Assembly: GCF_950023065.1 (NCBI RefSeq)
Contig: NC_088679.1
Location: 70,742,001 to 70,806,000, forward strand
Origin: Planococcus citri
Taxonomy: Eukaryota; Arthropoda; Insecta; Hemiptera; Pseudococcidae
Direction of reading: 5' to 3'
DNA length: 64,000 nt
Below, piece by piece: positions 1 to 13,379 of the stretch; position 1 is the first letter of the stretch, and every line of letters starts with the position of its first letter. The position numbers and the translations under genes are program-made. The notes under the pieces are model-generated. The model was not told the DNA's origin. It saw only the letters and a program-made list of their open reading frames with translations, and did not search any database.

Positions 1-808
1 TCGTACCATCGTCGTCAATTCTGAGCCAACGAGATGTGAACCGAGGAAATAACGCTTGCTTTTTTTTTTTTGTAATTTTACTCGAAATTGGATACAAAAT
101 TACTTATATTTTTATAGCCTGCTCCGGTACAACGATGATGTTTCCATCGACGAATAAAATAATCGCCTAGTGCTAAAGAAGCCCGAGCTGGTAGCCTTTT
201 TAAACGAGAAATATCACAATAGACGTGTCGTTACACGAGCCCAGCCATTATGGCAGCTTTTTAACCGTATTATTTCGTCGTCGTCGGCACACAAAGCTGC
301 AGAGCTGAAATTCGCGAGTCTACGAAACGTTTAAATTACAGATTGTTGATCTCGTCCGTATGTAAATTTCACCCAAACCGAGTTGCCAGTTTAAAAATAT
401 CGTCATTATTTGAACTTATGTTCGAGTCTGTGGCGTGGCATCCAATCGAGGGTGAAATCTCGACCAGACTTTGTACGATGAAACAAGCAGGAAAAAAAAT
501 CGTTCGTAGATAAATCAGTGTTTATTTATTTGGCCGGCGAGGCGAACGCAACGGATACGAGAGAGAAAATTAGACGAAAAACTCATTTTATGAGGTTATA
601 CGAGCACGGGCTGGCGAAAGCGAAAATTTTTATGAAAAAATATGACCCGTGTTTAGTTTTTCAGGCGCTCATTCATTAACTGTTTTATATCGCTTGGCTC
701 TTGCACGATTTTTACACCACTCGTGGTTTTACGATTCTTTTATGTATTTTCAAAAAGAAAATAGAGTAAAATTATTAAGTTGCCTTTATTTTTTTTGTTT
801 TTTCGCAG
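1..808 (+). other. intron sequence upstream of first visible timeout exon
   Basis: No exon, RNA gene or repeat is recognised here. The stretch ends in a pyrimidine-rich tract and a TTTCGCAG acceptor at 801-808, directly before the first exon. The preceding coding exon of the host gene must lie upstream of the window. Confidence 0.6.
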
Positions 809-904
809 GTTTTGTGGGCGCTTCACGAAGGCGAAATGATTAATTTAATTTTATACATCGCAGCTTCGGAAAACGAGCAGCAGTATTATTTTCACGTTTT
901 AGAG
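809..904 (+). CDS. timeout: timeout/TIMELESS-family exon (first in window)
   Basis: This 96-bp exon is open in phase 0 at both ends, with acceptor TTTCGCAG before it and donor GTGAGC at 905. It encodes 32 residues starting VLWALHEGEM and including YIAASENEQQYYFHVLE. This matches the helical-repeat region of TIMELESS proteins, where a VLW...L.L..IA(A/S)S..EQQ...HVLE segment precedes (I/V)(I/V)SLM. The next exon begins IISLMLRDQN, exactly as the family requires. TIMELESS-type proteins pair with Tipin at replication forks and serve fork protection, checkpoint signalling and cohesion. The circadian paralogue TIM diverges in the segments encoded by the following exons, so timeout (Tim-2) is the better call. 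The exon has no ATG and is internal. Confidence 0.85.
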
Positions 905-2569
905 GTGAGCTCTTTTCATTTATTATTATACTCTCTGTACGAATCATTTTTTATCTTTGCAGAGTCTGCGGCATCGATTGTGTGATTTCGTCGTCGTGAT
1001 TATTTTTTTTTCCTCGGCTCGATTGAATAAATGAATACGGTTTTCGAATCGCGGCGTATTCTTTTCTACGAAATCGATTTCGAAACCCTGTACCCTTTTT
1101 TTTTTTACTTACTGCCCGAACTGAATAAAATTGTAACTATGTTCGATGATTTTTTTTTTCTTTTTTTTCATTTCAATTCGACTATATTTGTCTTTATTTT
1201 CGTACTCAATTTGTATCGTTTATTTTACTTCCTTTGCTGGTTAAAAAAATGGACCAATTTACATATGGCTTCCGGTTATTTAAGATTGATTCGGTGTATA
1301 CGTACTCGTACTCGTATTTCGCATTTAAAACTATGTGTATTTCTCGAAATGGATTTTTCTTTTACAACATTCTTCCGAAAGAATACAGTCTCTGTATGAA
1401 AATATCAACTTTTGAGCTTTTATCGTCTACCCAGTTAACGCTTTCGATCAACGATTTTTATATTTTTGGGCCACCCGTCGACGACGCCGAGTACTCGGCT
1501 GGTAATTTATGGCCGTTGTCAGAAAAGTGTAAAGGTGCTTGTGGATGAAAAATGGCGTTACTTTTTTTTATTCCGTCAGTGGTTTTGTAAATAATTCTTT
1601 AAAGGAAAATTATGTTTATTTTATTCAACGCTACGATGCAGCTGTAGGTACGAGTAAGAGTGTCGGTAAATTTTCGGACTCGCAGGTAACGCTTTCTGCA
1701 TTGTGCAAAGGTCGTAACTCGGGTCTCGGGGTCTAGGGGGTTCGGTTTCAAGATAACGACCGCTATTAACAGAATTGATATTTTTTTTTCATAGTGTACG
1801 CTATATTCGAGCAGTCATTTAGGTGATTGTGAAAGTGATGGGAGTGCCGGTCTGGTCGAATGATCGATTGGAGAATTTTTTTATACGAACGTGACCATTA
1901 ATTTAGAGTATTTTCCACGTCCGATGTGTTTATCATCTTATGGCTGATTGATTTGAGTAATTGGTACGTCGAAAGTCGAAACGTGTTTCGTAAAGTATTA
2001 GAACGATTAACGAGATCGTATTTTTTATTTTATTTTTTTAAATTGAATGAATTGAAAAGATTATTGTTTAAGCGTTTGACGAACTGTTTGTCTAGTTTGC
2101 GGTTAGAAAAGGGTGAAAAGACGATGACGAGATATCATGTGTGGTAATAGTGATTTGATTATTGGTAGGCAGGGGGGAGGGGGAGAGACCAAGGCAGATG
2201 TAGTACGAATTAATTTCGTTTTTCTATGTAAGTACTTGAATTTTGAAACAATTTTTTCATCAGAAGAACAAATCATTTTGCAAACGATTGTGAATTTTTT
2301 GTGAAAGATATTTCAATTCTTGCGAATGCTCTGTGGTTTCGACTTCGTTTTTTTTTCTATTTACATGTAATTTTCCTGAGAGTGATTCGAGTGAATGTTG
2401 GAGCTATTTACCTGACATTTTTACTCAGGATTTGAAATCTTGCGCCTCAGAAGGAAGAGATACAAATGGAAAAATCGAATCTTGACTGCTGGAAAATTTA
2501 AAATTTTTCGAAATAGAGACTCGATGGAAAGGGGCATTCCCTCATTCGAATTTGTGAGCAAATTTGAAA
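905..2569. other. intronic stretch, nothing recognised
   Basis: AT-rich sequence with short T and A runs. Short open frames here have no family resemblance and no good initiation context. There is a purine-rich patch near 2165-2190. Confidence 0.5.
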
Positions 2570-4480
2570 AAAAAAATGTCAGTCATGCGATATATTGAAT
2601 AGTATGTTTTTAAAGGTGCTGAACGCAAATATAGCCTGATTTTTTTGATTCGACCCCTTCAGCCCCTCGTTTCCTCTGCTCTCTACTGCCTTGATAGTTA
2701 ATAGGGGCCAAAATTTGAAAATAAGGTCATTCCATGTCAATTCGACCAACGTTTTTGAGTCATGTCTTTCGATTTCGCTCAAATTTTTTTTACAATATCT
2801 ACCCACGCAGTAAGTTAGAAACCCGCAATCAGTTTGGTCCCAGCCCCCTCAGGGGACGGGTGGGGGGCTTCCGTTATTTTCACTTTGTCTCGAAGTACTA
2901 AACTTCAACAGCGCATTCCTTCGAAACTATGATACTTTGATCAAAACTAATTTCACAGTTCAAAAGGGTATTGAATTTTGAACTTTTTAAGCATTTTGAA
3001 ACTTTAAAAATTTGAAAATTGAACTTTCAAATTGAAAGTTTGAATTTCAAAATGGCGCTGTAAGTGGGAGTTACCATTTGAAATTCTAAAAAAATTTCCA
3101 TAGATGTGCCTTTTGATTTTTTTTTGAAATATTCAAGTTTCGAGATGGGATCTCTAAATAGAAGGGAAGCACCCCCACCCCCAATTTTGGGCAAAACTTT
3201 CGAAAAAAAATCTGGGGCATGTAATTTATTGAATTATATGTTTTTGGGAACGCTGAACACGAATATGACGTTAGATTTTTTATTGGACCCCATCCGCGGC
3301 CCCCAACACCTCCCCAGATGGGGTAAAAGTTCAAAATAGGTTTTTTTGTACGACACATCAAATAATATGTTTTTGGTGACGCTGAATACGAATATGACAT
3401 CAGATTTTTTATTGGACCCATCCACGGCCCCCAGCACCTCCCCAAGGGGAGTAACCTAAAACCTAATGAAAAATGGTTTCAATCGTGTGATACATGAAAT
3501 AGTACGTTTTCGATATCGCTGAACACGAATATAGCCTTAGTTTTTCAAATTGACCTCACGCATGGCTCCCAGAACCTCGCCCAATTGGTAAAAGTCCAAA
3601 AAATTTGTTGGAAGTCGTGGGAATTCTTGTAATATATCAGATAGGCTGTTTTTTTGTAAGACCTGATTTTTTTCAATCTACCCCCTTTCACCTTCTCTCA
3701 CCACTTCAGGATCCCTGGGATTCGGATTTATGCTTCGAAAGGGTTTCAAAGTATCGAATTTTATCTTTTTAATGCACCTGCTGAACACGAATATGATCTT
3801 ATTTTTTTGATCTGACTCCTTCGCCCCCTCCCCTCTCACCATATTTGAAAACAGTGATAAAATTCATGCAGTTTTTTCGATTTGGCCATTTGCACCCCCC
3901 CCCTCCCCCCGCCACCTTCCAGTATCTTCCCCAATTCGTCTCAAATCTCCAGAAAAAGGGCCAAATTATGCGATAATTAATCGAATTGTACGTTTTTAAA
4001 GGTGGTGAACACGAATATGACCTTATTTTTTGGTTCGATTCCTTCAATGTCCCCCTCCCCTTCTTAATGACCACATTCAGGGGTCAAAATCTGAAAACAT
4101 TGATAAATTCGTTCAATATACTAAATAGCGTATTTTGAATACGACCCTATTTTTCCGATTTGGCCCTTTTCTTTCCTCCCTTCAATGCCTCTCTTTCAAT
4201 TTGGTTTGCAAAAAAAAAATGTTTTTGAGTGTGCTGAGCACGAATTTGATCTAATTTTTTCATTCGAATCCTCGTCCCAACCCTGGAGTTCTCATTGGAG
4301 GACACCAGATGAATGCATCAGGGACATGGTAGATGTAGACTCGAACGTGACGTTGATTAACATTTCCAGGTTTTGATTGCAATAAAACAGGTCTAGGGGG
4401 CATGGAAAGAGCCAGAACAAAAAATTAAGGTCATATTTGTGCTCAGCATTTTCAAAACCATGCCTACTATGTAGATATAA
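2570..4480. repeat. degenerate tandem/interspersed repeat, roughly 110-260 bp spacing
   Basis: A phrase close to TGAACACGAATATGACCTTA recurs at about 2620, 3253, 3382, 3519, 3782, 4005 and 4233. It is usually followed by TTTTTT, a GGACCC/CGACCC block and C-rich text, then GGTAAAAGT. An inverted copy lies near 4430-4455. Related text on the minus strand occurs at 51470-51700, so this is a dispersed family with local tandem amplification. It has no coding capacity that I recognise. Confidence 0.65.
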
Positions 4481-4945
4481 TCGCATGACTTTGATTATTT
4501 TTTTAAACCCCCCCCCCCCCCAAATTTAGGAGAAGAGATATTTCTTTTGAAACTTTCCAATTTGAAAAATTCAAAATCAACAGCAAAAACCAACTTCGAT
4601 GGTGATTTTTACGTGATTCTAATCCATAGCTTGGACCTGCAGTTTCATATTGAGTTTGAGCTTTCAATTAAGAAGTTCAATTTTAAACTTTTGAAAACTT
4701 GAATAGGCATTTTGCAAGGTGAGATCAGTTTTGAGCTAAGTATCATGGTGGCAGAGAAATACCATCTTGAAATGGAGTACTAGAAGATATAATGAAAATA
4801 AACGAAGCCTTTTTACACCCCTCCCCTCTACTCGCCCCTTGAACGATGGATTTAGGGAAGTCTTTCCACTCTCATCCTCTTGCAAAAGCTTGGGAAAACT
4901 AAATCGAGGGACTTGCCTTTGAGAATGTATTTTTTCGAGCGAATT

Positions 4946-5498
4946 TGTGATGCGGATAGGGGAAGGGGACCTTAGGGTGAAATCGCAAATTTTACAGTGC
5001 AGCCAAAAAAAAGTCAAAAATTATCAATTTTTTAAAAAATTATATAATTCAACACAGGACACCCTGTACTTTATATTTTTGGCAATTTTTAGAATCATTT
5101 TTGCTTTTATGGCTCAGATTGTCATGTTCTCAAGTACATTTTTTTGATTTTATTTAATCATTTTAATACAGTTGCATTACCTTTTTATCGCAAAACTGAT
5201 GGCAAATTTGAATTCTACATAAAATTCTCTTCAAAATACACAAAACATTTTTTATTTTGGAGCACTTTTTAATGTGGATGGATAAAATGACTTTAACTTT
5301 GAATGAGTTTTTCTTGAAAAAACCTGTTTTGACATGTCATGTTTTTTCAACTTCTGAAGCAAACAACAAATTTTTTTAACCATATCTGGCAAAACTGATC
5401 ACAGAGTGTTGTTCCACATTAAATTTCATACCAGAAACCACAAAAAAATTAAAAATAAAAATTGTACTCTAAGGTCCCCTTCCCCTATTTGCATCACA
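4946..5498. mobile_element. MITE-like element with ~30-bp terminal inverted repeats
   Basis: The left end (from 4946) reads TGTGATGCGGATAGGGGAAG and continues GGGACCTTAG. The right end (to 5498) is its inverse, differing by one or two bases. The 553-bp interior is A/T-rich and has no significant open frame. I could not define a target-site duplication with confidence. Class is unknown; a non-autonomous DNA transposon is the simplest reading. Confidence 0.65.
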
Positions 5499-8215
5499 TT
5501 TATATACTTAAGTATAGGTACTAGGTAGGTATAGAACGCCCCACTCGCGAGAGAGAAGAAATTTAGGGAGAAGATCAAAATTTCACCTATCATTTCCATC
5601 CTAACTCTGCTGGAGATGGGATGGAGTGGAGCATGCCAAGTGATTCTCGCTCATTCGTAATTTTTTTGGAAAATGGCTGAACTTTGAAAGCTGATATTTC
5701 GAGACTGATTGAACTTTGAATGAATCTATTTGCTGAGTTTCAAAACGAATGAATTGGAGATTCAAAATCATTAAATTGAAATTCGAAAAGTTAGCAGTGG
5801 AACTTCAAAAATGCGGGCTGAACTTTTCGTAATGAATTGAATAAAGCTGAAAAGTGCAATGTTCGAAAATTTTGAAAATCAAAGTACATAAAACCTTTTT
5901 TCCATATTTTTTTCTACCAACTAATTTTCAAGATTGAGTCTCAATGCACTCCAAAGCAAAAAAAAAAAATATTTCAATTTTCATAAAAATTGGGAAAAAA
6001 GTAGAAAATCAAGTGACACTGCAGTGTTTTTATGAGTATAAAATATCAGTTTATTTTTTCGATTGGACTTTTCTGGGCTGCTGAGCTCAATATTTACTCA
6101 TTTTCTGTAGGTATACGATTCCTCAAGATTCACCCAGCCTCCATTTCTGAAAATGAAATTTAAAAATGTTGATGTGATGGTGCAATAGGTAGTTTATAAT
6201 TCAAGACTGTATTGTCAAATATCCATTTATTTTTGAAGTGTTCTTCACTTCAGACTTTTCCCGTTTTAAAAAGAGTAAATGAATAAGGACACTCTCCTTC
6301 CCAAAAAAGTTGACAAAAAAATTACTCAAAAAAGTTTTTGCTTTTGGAAAAATATTGTGTGTTGAATTCACTTATTTCGAAATCTTGAACTTTTCTGAAA
6401 CAGGGAGGGGAATGAAATATTCATCGGAGTGATTCGACTCGAGTCTATTGAACAAGAATGCATGGCACCTGATGAATGTGGTATGTACGTTCTTCAGACC
6501 TCACTTGAATTCTCACCATCCAAATTCAAGTTCAAAATTCGAAAATTTCAAAACAGAGCATTATTAAATCCTCCAAAAAGAATTTGCTGTTGTGGAGGCC
6601 ATCATATCAGAGATTATTTTTAACCCATTCTTATTTTTAGAGGTCAGGTACATGAAAATTTCACACTCAAAATTTTTTGAACCATTTCTGAAAAAAGAGA
6701 AAGATGTAATAATCATAATCTTCAACTTCTCTCTCCTCTCTCTTCTCATTTGTAGGATAATTTTTCACCATTTACGATATTCTGAATTTTTTTTGAAAAT
6801 TTGTAAATCGTTGACTTTATTATTTGATCAATGAGGTGCCAGTGAGGAGTTTGAAAGTTCATCATATTTTTCCAACCCCCCTCCCCCTCCAATAAACCCA
6901 ATGCAAAATCAACTCAAATATCACCTATTCCATCATTACAAATAAATTCACGTTGCATCGACTCGTACTCGATAATTTTTCAATGAATGCTCGAAATTTC
7001 AAAATCCTCACGTCTTCGCCCATTAAAACCCTACATATTTAACATCTACGTACAAAAGCCTCCAAATAATTGGAATTTATCTCAGGGTTGCGAATTAAGT
7101 ATAAAATAAGGCTGGTGAATGATCGAAAATTTATACAGCCAACGCCCCTTCATCCATTTCCGCGCTCTTGCTCGAGCCTTATTCTTTCATCAGGCATCCA
7201 TAGGTATGGTAATATACGCGGTAAAGTTTTCAACATACCAAAACGTGCCAAAATGCTTCATATCTGAAACGATACCTGCCTACGTACGCACGCTAGGTAC
7301 ACGATATCGAAGAAATAATTTTCCACACCAAGTTTTGTAAAGGAGAAAAGTTGAAAGCAGTGCGGCGATGAAGGCGTCTGCGAACTCTAAGGTATTTGCA
7401 GCGTATAACCTTATACTATAAGGCAGAGGGACACTAGGTGTAATATACCGAACGTATATCGTACTAGTAGTATAAGGTGAAACGGAGGAAGGCAGTACGA
7501 GGGCGGCGGTAAATAAGAACCGAGTTATTTTTTGAATCTCTCCGCGCCATTTATTTATCTCTATGGTAAAGTTTAAAATTTTAATCACGTGCACTTTAAA
7601 AGTTTGCAATTAAAGATCCCCGGGCTCGATGTTTTCCTCCGAGGCCTTTACACGTACTTTCTTGCTGCCTGCTCGCGCGCTCTTTCTTGCCGCGTATAAC
7701 AATAAAGTTTTCTCTCTTGTTTCACCTCACCATCGCGTCGTCACTCCTAATCTTTCCTTCTCGCTTACTCATTCGCGAGGAGCTTTTTTTCAACACGCCG
7801 TCTCTCACACTGTATATACGACTACTACGCTATACCACTTGAGAAGCACTTACTCGGCGGCACGTTGCGAGCCGAATAAAATTTCATTTTACGCGGCGAT
7901 TTATACGCTCGTTTGTACTCGCGAACAACGCGTGAATAAAAAATTTACTGCTAATTATCGTGAAATTTTATGCGATTAGTCGGCCAATACTATTATAGCG
8001 TAGTTTACCGCGGTACACGTCGCGTAGGCCCTTTTTTTGCAGGCTTTTTCGTTGCCTATAATATGTACCTAGTTCATGGGTTTTCATTATTTTTTTTTCA
8101 TCTGTAATTGTGTATGTATTCAGCTACATACTATAGCATATTGTATTTATGGTTTCGATGGTGTGATTTCTTTCCAAAAGTGAGTTCTTCACCCAAGACT
8201 ATGACTGCAGGGATT
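5499..8215. other. intronic stretch, nothing recognised
   Basis: A/T-rich DNA with many GAAAATTT-type words. From about 7000 to 8000 the base composition is more even and contains CG dinucleotides, unlike the repeat-rich neighbours. This could be older unique intronic DNA. No splice-bounded exon with recognisable homology was found. Confidence 0.45.
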
Positions 8216-9240
8216 TTGAGCAGGCTCTTTCGATCCGACGACGTTTGGAAGAAAACAGGATTGTCGACAATTTTGGCCAAAAACAGGTCTACAGAAGTTC
8301 CAATTTGGAAATTTTGAAAAAAAACGACTTTGCAGACAGCTCAGAAAAAATCCAATCTTTTTGGTGCTTTGGTAAAAAAAGCAGGAATTTTAAAAAAAAA
8401 ATTGCAAAAATTGAAACTGTTTGCCATTTTTGGCAAAAATTGAAACTGTTTGCCATTTTTGGAAAAAATGTGGCTTTTTGACCATTTTGACATTAAAAAC
8501 AATTTTTTCAACAATTTAGGCAACAAAAAATATTTTTGGAGCATTTTTGTCGAAACAACAGCATTTTTTTTTTTGGCAAAAACAGGATTATTTTGACAGC
8601 CCCTTAAAAAATCAAAGGCACAAGTTCATTTTTGGACTTTTGGCAATTTTTTGAAAATTTAAAAAATTCAAAAAAACACTGTTTGAAGGGCAGTTTTTGA
8701 ACTTTTTCATGAAATGTAAACTTTTTTGAGCAAAGTGAATCAATGCGAATAATTTTTTCAATTCAACTCCCACACATCAAAAACTACTAGTTTTGAGCCA
8801 TTTTGGAGGCTCCAGGAATTCTTTGGTTTTCTCCAGAAAGTTCAAATCATTCTGGAGGGGCCAAAAATGAACTTTGAGACCCATTACTTCGGTTGACTCT
8901 TATTGAGCACCCTCTCGGCCATTCTTGGTGGATATCGCTAAATTTCAATAGTACAAGTTCCAAGATAAACTTTTGACCATTTTTTGGTAAATTCCAGAAA
9001 ATTTGAAGAAAAAAAAACACGAATTTTCCACGAAGGTATAAATAATGAGCTAATCAGCGGGGTTTTCATCAAAATATCGTGTGGTATGTCTACACGATCA
9101 CTCGACTTGAAATTAATCTCAATTTTTCCTTTTTGAAACCTCCAGTAAGTTTTTAAATTCCTGCAGAATTGGGGAAAAAATACAAATATCCCAAATGGAA
9201 AACTTCTGCTCAAAAACTGATTGAAAACTAGACAGCTAAG
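8216..9240 (+). repeat. dispersed repeat family A, copy 1
   Basis: The copy begins with an array of GACAATTTTGGCAAAAAACA-like units and runs into a less repetitive module at about 8600-9240, which contains CAAAAATGAACTTTGAGACC. The array part resembles 13790-14100 and 15050-15250. The second module resembles 43600-43970 (plus) and 48330-48720 (minus). No open frame spans it. Confidence 0.6.
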
Positions 9241-9294
9241 CAAAGCTTAGCTGCAAAGTGTGCGTAGCTAGCTGCCTTTTCTACAGCTATAACC

Positions 9295-10219
9295 CCCGTA
9301 CAACAATGACCATGCTAATTTCGATGTGAATGTCGACCCATCCACATCCGTCACTTTTGGATGCCACATGTCGATGTGAATTTCGACCCTGTGTCGAGCT
9401 AATTGTCGATGTAATTGTCGACTGATGTTGATCTGCATTCGTGTCGACAATTGGCTCGACACACGGTCGAAATTCACATCGACATGAGGCATCCAAAAGT
9501 GACGGATGTGGATGGATCGACATTCACATCGAAATTTATGTCGACCTCCGACTTTGTAAAATTATAAAATTTGAGTTTAAAAATTTATAATTTTTTTTCC
9601 AAAAATGATTTCCTCTGATGTGGCTATTGCTCGTGCTGAAAACAGCATCGATGCAAAGACCACTTCCGAAGAAGTACAGACGAAAAGTCTGTATAATCGA
9701 ATAGTCGAAAAGAAATTTCTTATATCATAGACGGTGCAATACTTTATCTGCGAGTACTAAACTAATCCATTTTTCATGTCGACATGTCGATGTTAATGTT
9801 GATGTGAAATTCGACATCAACAAATACATCCACAATATCAACATCATATCATCTACAACTCAAAACTGTGGAAAAGTGAATAATTTTGTCAATGCCCTAA
9901 AAAATTTGTTTTCCTCATTGAACAAGACCATATTTTTGAATGTTTACTAAACTTTTAAACACCAAAACAGAAATTTCAATTCTGAAAAATTGGTCGACAT
10001 AGTTGTAGATGTAAATTTCGAGCATCGAATTTTACATCTACATGTCGATCTGGCATGTAGAGGTATCAGAAATAATGAGAAAATTTCGAAAATTTTCATT
10101 TATTTGGCTTTTGTACGGACAGAAGATTCCTACTAAATAATTAATTGATCACTTTTCCATCATCAAGTTGGAAAAAACGTAGTCGATGTAAATGTCGACG
10201 TCGACAATTGTTGTGCGGG
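9295..10219. mobile_element. foldback-type non-autonomous transposon
   Basis: Terminal inverted repeats CCCGTACAACAAT (9295-9307) and ATTGTTGTGCGGG (10207-10219) differ at one base. Both ends continue inward into TCGATGTGAATGTCGAC-like words. The whole 925 bp is built from repeats of GTCGATGT(G/A)AAT(G/T)TCGA. No transposase is present and no convincing target duplication is visible. Confidence 0.65.
9317..9536. repeat. large imperfect palindrome inside the foldback element
   Basis: The left arm (about 9317-9412) includes CATCCACATCCGTCACTTTT. Its reverse complement lies at about 9440-9536, with a short spacer rich in TCGA words. Arms are roughly 90 bp and nearly perfect, so the single strand or the transcript could form a long hairpin. 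Confidence 0.75.
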
Positions 10220-10259
10220 CCGTCTAGGTAGTGCATAAGTTAATCAACCATGTCACAGT

Positions 10260-10980
10260 ACCTAATGAGAATTTTTGAAACTCTCACTGCTTCAAAATAA
10301 TAATTGTTTTTCAGTGTTTTCATATTTTCCAAATTACAATAGGTAGGTATTTCAGAATAATTTACAAGCTTGTATTGCTTCTAAATTGAGAAATTTCTAG
10401 TTGTTTTTCATAGTTTGCATTGTTTTAAAATTTACAAAATTTCAAATCAATTTCCCAAATTCCCCATCGCTACAATTTCATAAAGTTTTCAATAAATTTT
10501 CAGAATTTTGCATTGCTGCTGAGTTAGGAAATTTGCTATCAATTTTTAGAATTCACATTGCCTCTAAATAGTCAAATTTTGAATAATTTTTCAGAATTCT
10601 TATTGTCTTTAAATTTAAAAATTTCAAATTCAATTTTCAAGTTCATATTGTCCACAGATTGTAAAACGTTTACACAATTTTTGGAATTCACATTGCCTCC
10701 AATTTTTCAGAATTCTCATCTTCTTCATAAATATTACAATACTTATTTCATATAATTTTCAAGTTCACATTATCTGCAACTTACAGAACTTTTAATCAAT
10801 TTTTGGAATTCTCAGCGTTTCTAAATACAAATTTTCATATTATTTTTTTTAGAATTTCCATTGTCTTCAAATTTATAAATTTTCAAACCAATTTTCAGAA
10901 CTTACTTTTTATTCTAAATTAAGAATTAAATCTTATAGGCCTAAAATATGTTAAGAATTTGAATTGCCTCTAAATTACAC
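10260..10980. repeat. degenerate minisatellite, period about 55-60 bp
   Basis: A unit resembling CAGAATTCACATTGCCTCTAA followed by A/T-rich filler recurs about ten times: TTCACATTGCC, TTCTTATTGTC, TTCATATTGTC, TTCACATTATC, TTCCATTGTC and others. Copies are diverged. Confidence 0.6.
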
Positions 10981-13300
10981 CAAAAAAATATGGGTAATTT
11001 TTACAAAAAAATTTAACTAAATACTGGTATTTAGCACAATTAAGTACCAGATCCCATTCAATAATTTTTACTGTAATCCTATAGTAAAAATTATCATTTT
11101 AATAAATTTTGCTATAGGTACCAATAGTACCTAAAAATCATTTTGTTTTAATAATTTTTACTAAATCATGATAATAAAAATTACATGTATTGTTTAAATT
11201 GTACAAAAATAAAATTAGTTTAACAAGTCGGCCAGTTGCGGAGAATTCCGCAACAATTGCTACATAAAAAATGTAACGTTTGATGAGGTCATTGTAAAAA
11301 TAGAAATTAATTTCGTGTCAATCAAATTCTTCATTTCTAACAAATATATTTGTTAGAAGTTATGTAATTTGATTAATTTAAACAAAATACTCTTGCACTT
11401 GGCTATATGCGTGAGAATGGATAAAAACTTTCCAAGTAGAGAATTGCAGAAGTTTGATTTTTTTTCGCTCAAAATCCATCTATTCTATGTATAGCTGGAC
11501 CTGGACCCTATAATTTTCTTATACCATTAATAAGGAAATTTTTATCTTCCTGCCTTTGATACAATGATACATTATAATACAATTTTTTTAAAGATCTGCA
11601 TTTGCGATCCTTCTTATAAAAATAACTTTGTGCTGAAAACTGCTCAGTGCTCAGGAGAAAAAGGTGGTCACTTGGCCAGTGAGTGAAGTGCAGTGAAAAA
11701 TAGATTTATGTCATGTTTCCGTTGATAATTATATTTACCAAGGATGCGAGTTGAAATTTTTAGCCTTACGGTAACCTGAGTTGGCCCAAAAACTTTCATA
11801 CGTAGGTACTTGTAGAAAAAAATTTTATTCAGTAACCTTCACCAAAATCAAAAAATCTGAAGTAGAGTCCTTAACCTGAGCATAAATGGGCTAATTAGGT
11901 ATCAATTCTTTCCAGTTGTCCAGTCTGTTATAGAAAAGTTGATGTTTTTTTTTTATTGCCATTGTTTTATATTAAATTTGACTAATTTGAGATGAATTTA
12001 TGAGTACATATTGAGTATTAATGTATATTCATTCCCATTCCCCATAATAAAATAAAACACAATGGTTTCAAATGAAAAATACCTACCTATCATAGGGTAT
12101 TTTTTTTTAATCAAGGTCTCTCATGAATTCGTTGGTTTTTATTTTTTTAAATTTTTGAATCAATTACCTAAATGTAAATGAAAAAATGCACAAAAAAAAT
12201 TATGAGTTTTTTACTTTCTGTAGGCTAGCTAAACCAGGGGTCAGAACAAAAAAAAATTTGGTCAATTTATTTGCTTAGCAGGTACTTATTTTCTACCAAT
12301 TTTCTAAAACATCACCCTTCTCCAAAACAGGTCATCTTACACTTGTAGGTCATGTAAAGCTCAGCAAAAAAATTACGTACCTATTTGAAGGAATTGTTGT
12401 GAAATTCTCAAAAAGTAGTTCAAATTTCAAGAAAAAAAACTTCAAAAGTCGTACAGTGAGCTCAACTCTCAAAGGTCGTGTAAAAAATCATATTTTTAAT
12501 TTTTTATCGAAATCTATGAAATGAATGATACTTCTGCCTATATTTCAGTTGTTTTCTGTTGAAAAATCTGCATATTTTCTTTCATGATGTATGACAAATT
12601 GACCATGATTTGAAAAATTAATTGAAAGATTTAATTTAATTTTACAGAAGTCTCATTCAAGATTCAACAAAATTCAAAATCTCATCAACCTTCAACCTTT
12701 CTTTTTTCTTTCTATCTTTTCAAAAACGAAAAAAATGCCTTTGTAATGACGTCACACAAATATCAACCAAGTTTCGTTGATGTTTCCAAGGTTTCAAAAT
12801 GATAGAGGTACTGCGGATCTATTTTCGTGATCGAAAACCAAAACATTCTCCTAATTCCAAAATCCAAACATTTTTCAATTACGATTTTTTTGGAAAAATG
12901 TAAATTTTCAAAAAGATTCAATGGCATTCGCACAGTGACTGATATGTCTACATGTCAAAATTCATCCGCAAAAACCAAAAACGGCCGCACAATCGGCGCA
13001 AAAGGGAGACAAAGGCTCCAACTTTTGTGTATTAATAGTTAGATTACTCATTTTGAAGTAATTTTTAAATTATAAGTAAAAAGTTAAAAATGATTCATGT
13101 CAAGGTAATTCTTACTATACTTACGGCCATAGGTAGACAAAAAATTAATGAAATGAATTTTTAGTTAGCAAATGATATCATAATTCATAACTCAATTTCA
13201 GCATTATTTTTGCCCCATAATCATGTACTACATAGTACATAGGTAACTCCAAAGCATTTACCTATCCAATTTTCCTACGAAAAATCTGTCACCTACCTAC
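10981..13300. other. intronic stretch, nothing recognised
   Basis: A/T-rich DNA. A small perfect dyad, TTGCGGAGAATTCCGCAA, lies near 11234-11251. Frequent AGGTACCTA-type words occur, as elsewhere in the host DNA. No gene was found. Confidence 0.45.
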
Positions 13301-13379
13301 TTACCTCACGGGGATTCGAACCTGGGTCCCTAAATTTCCTATACCTACCTACATGCCCTAACCACTCGGCTATGAGTAA
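13301..13379 (-). mobile_element. tRNA-derived SINE head (or tRNA pseudogene)
   Basis: Read on the minus strand there is an A-box-like TAGCCGAGTGGTTAGGG (13356-13372) and a B-box GGTTCGAATCC (13312-13322). The ends TTACTCA (13373-13379) and TGAGGTAA (13301-13308) can partly pair like an acceptor stem. The T-stem pairs poorly and the anticodon arm is not clean, so a working tRNA is unlikely. The body probably continues downstream on the minus strand toward about 13230, but its end is not visible. Confidence 0.6.

Noticed and set aside
3086..3445. 119-codon minus frame with WGP/KNL repeats
   Set aside because: Falls inside the degenerate tandem repeat; its periodic residues reflect DNA repetition.
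13301..13379. Functional tRNA gene
   Set aside because: A and B boxes are present but the T-stem and anticodon arm do not pair properly; a tRNA-derived SINE fits better.
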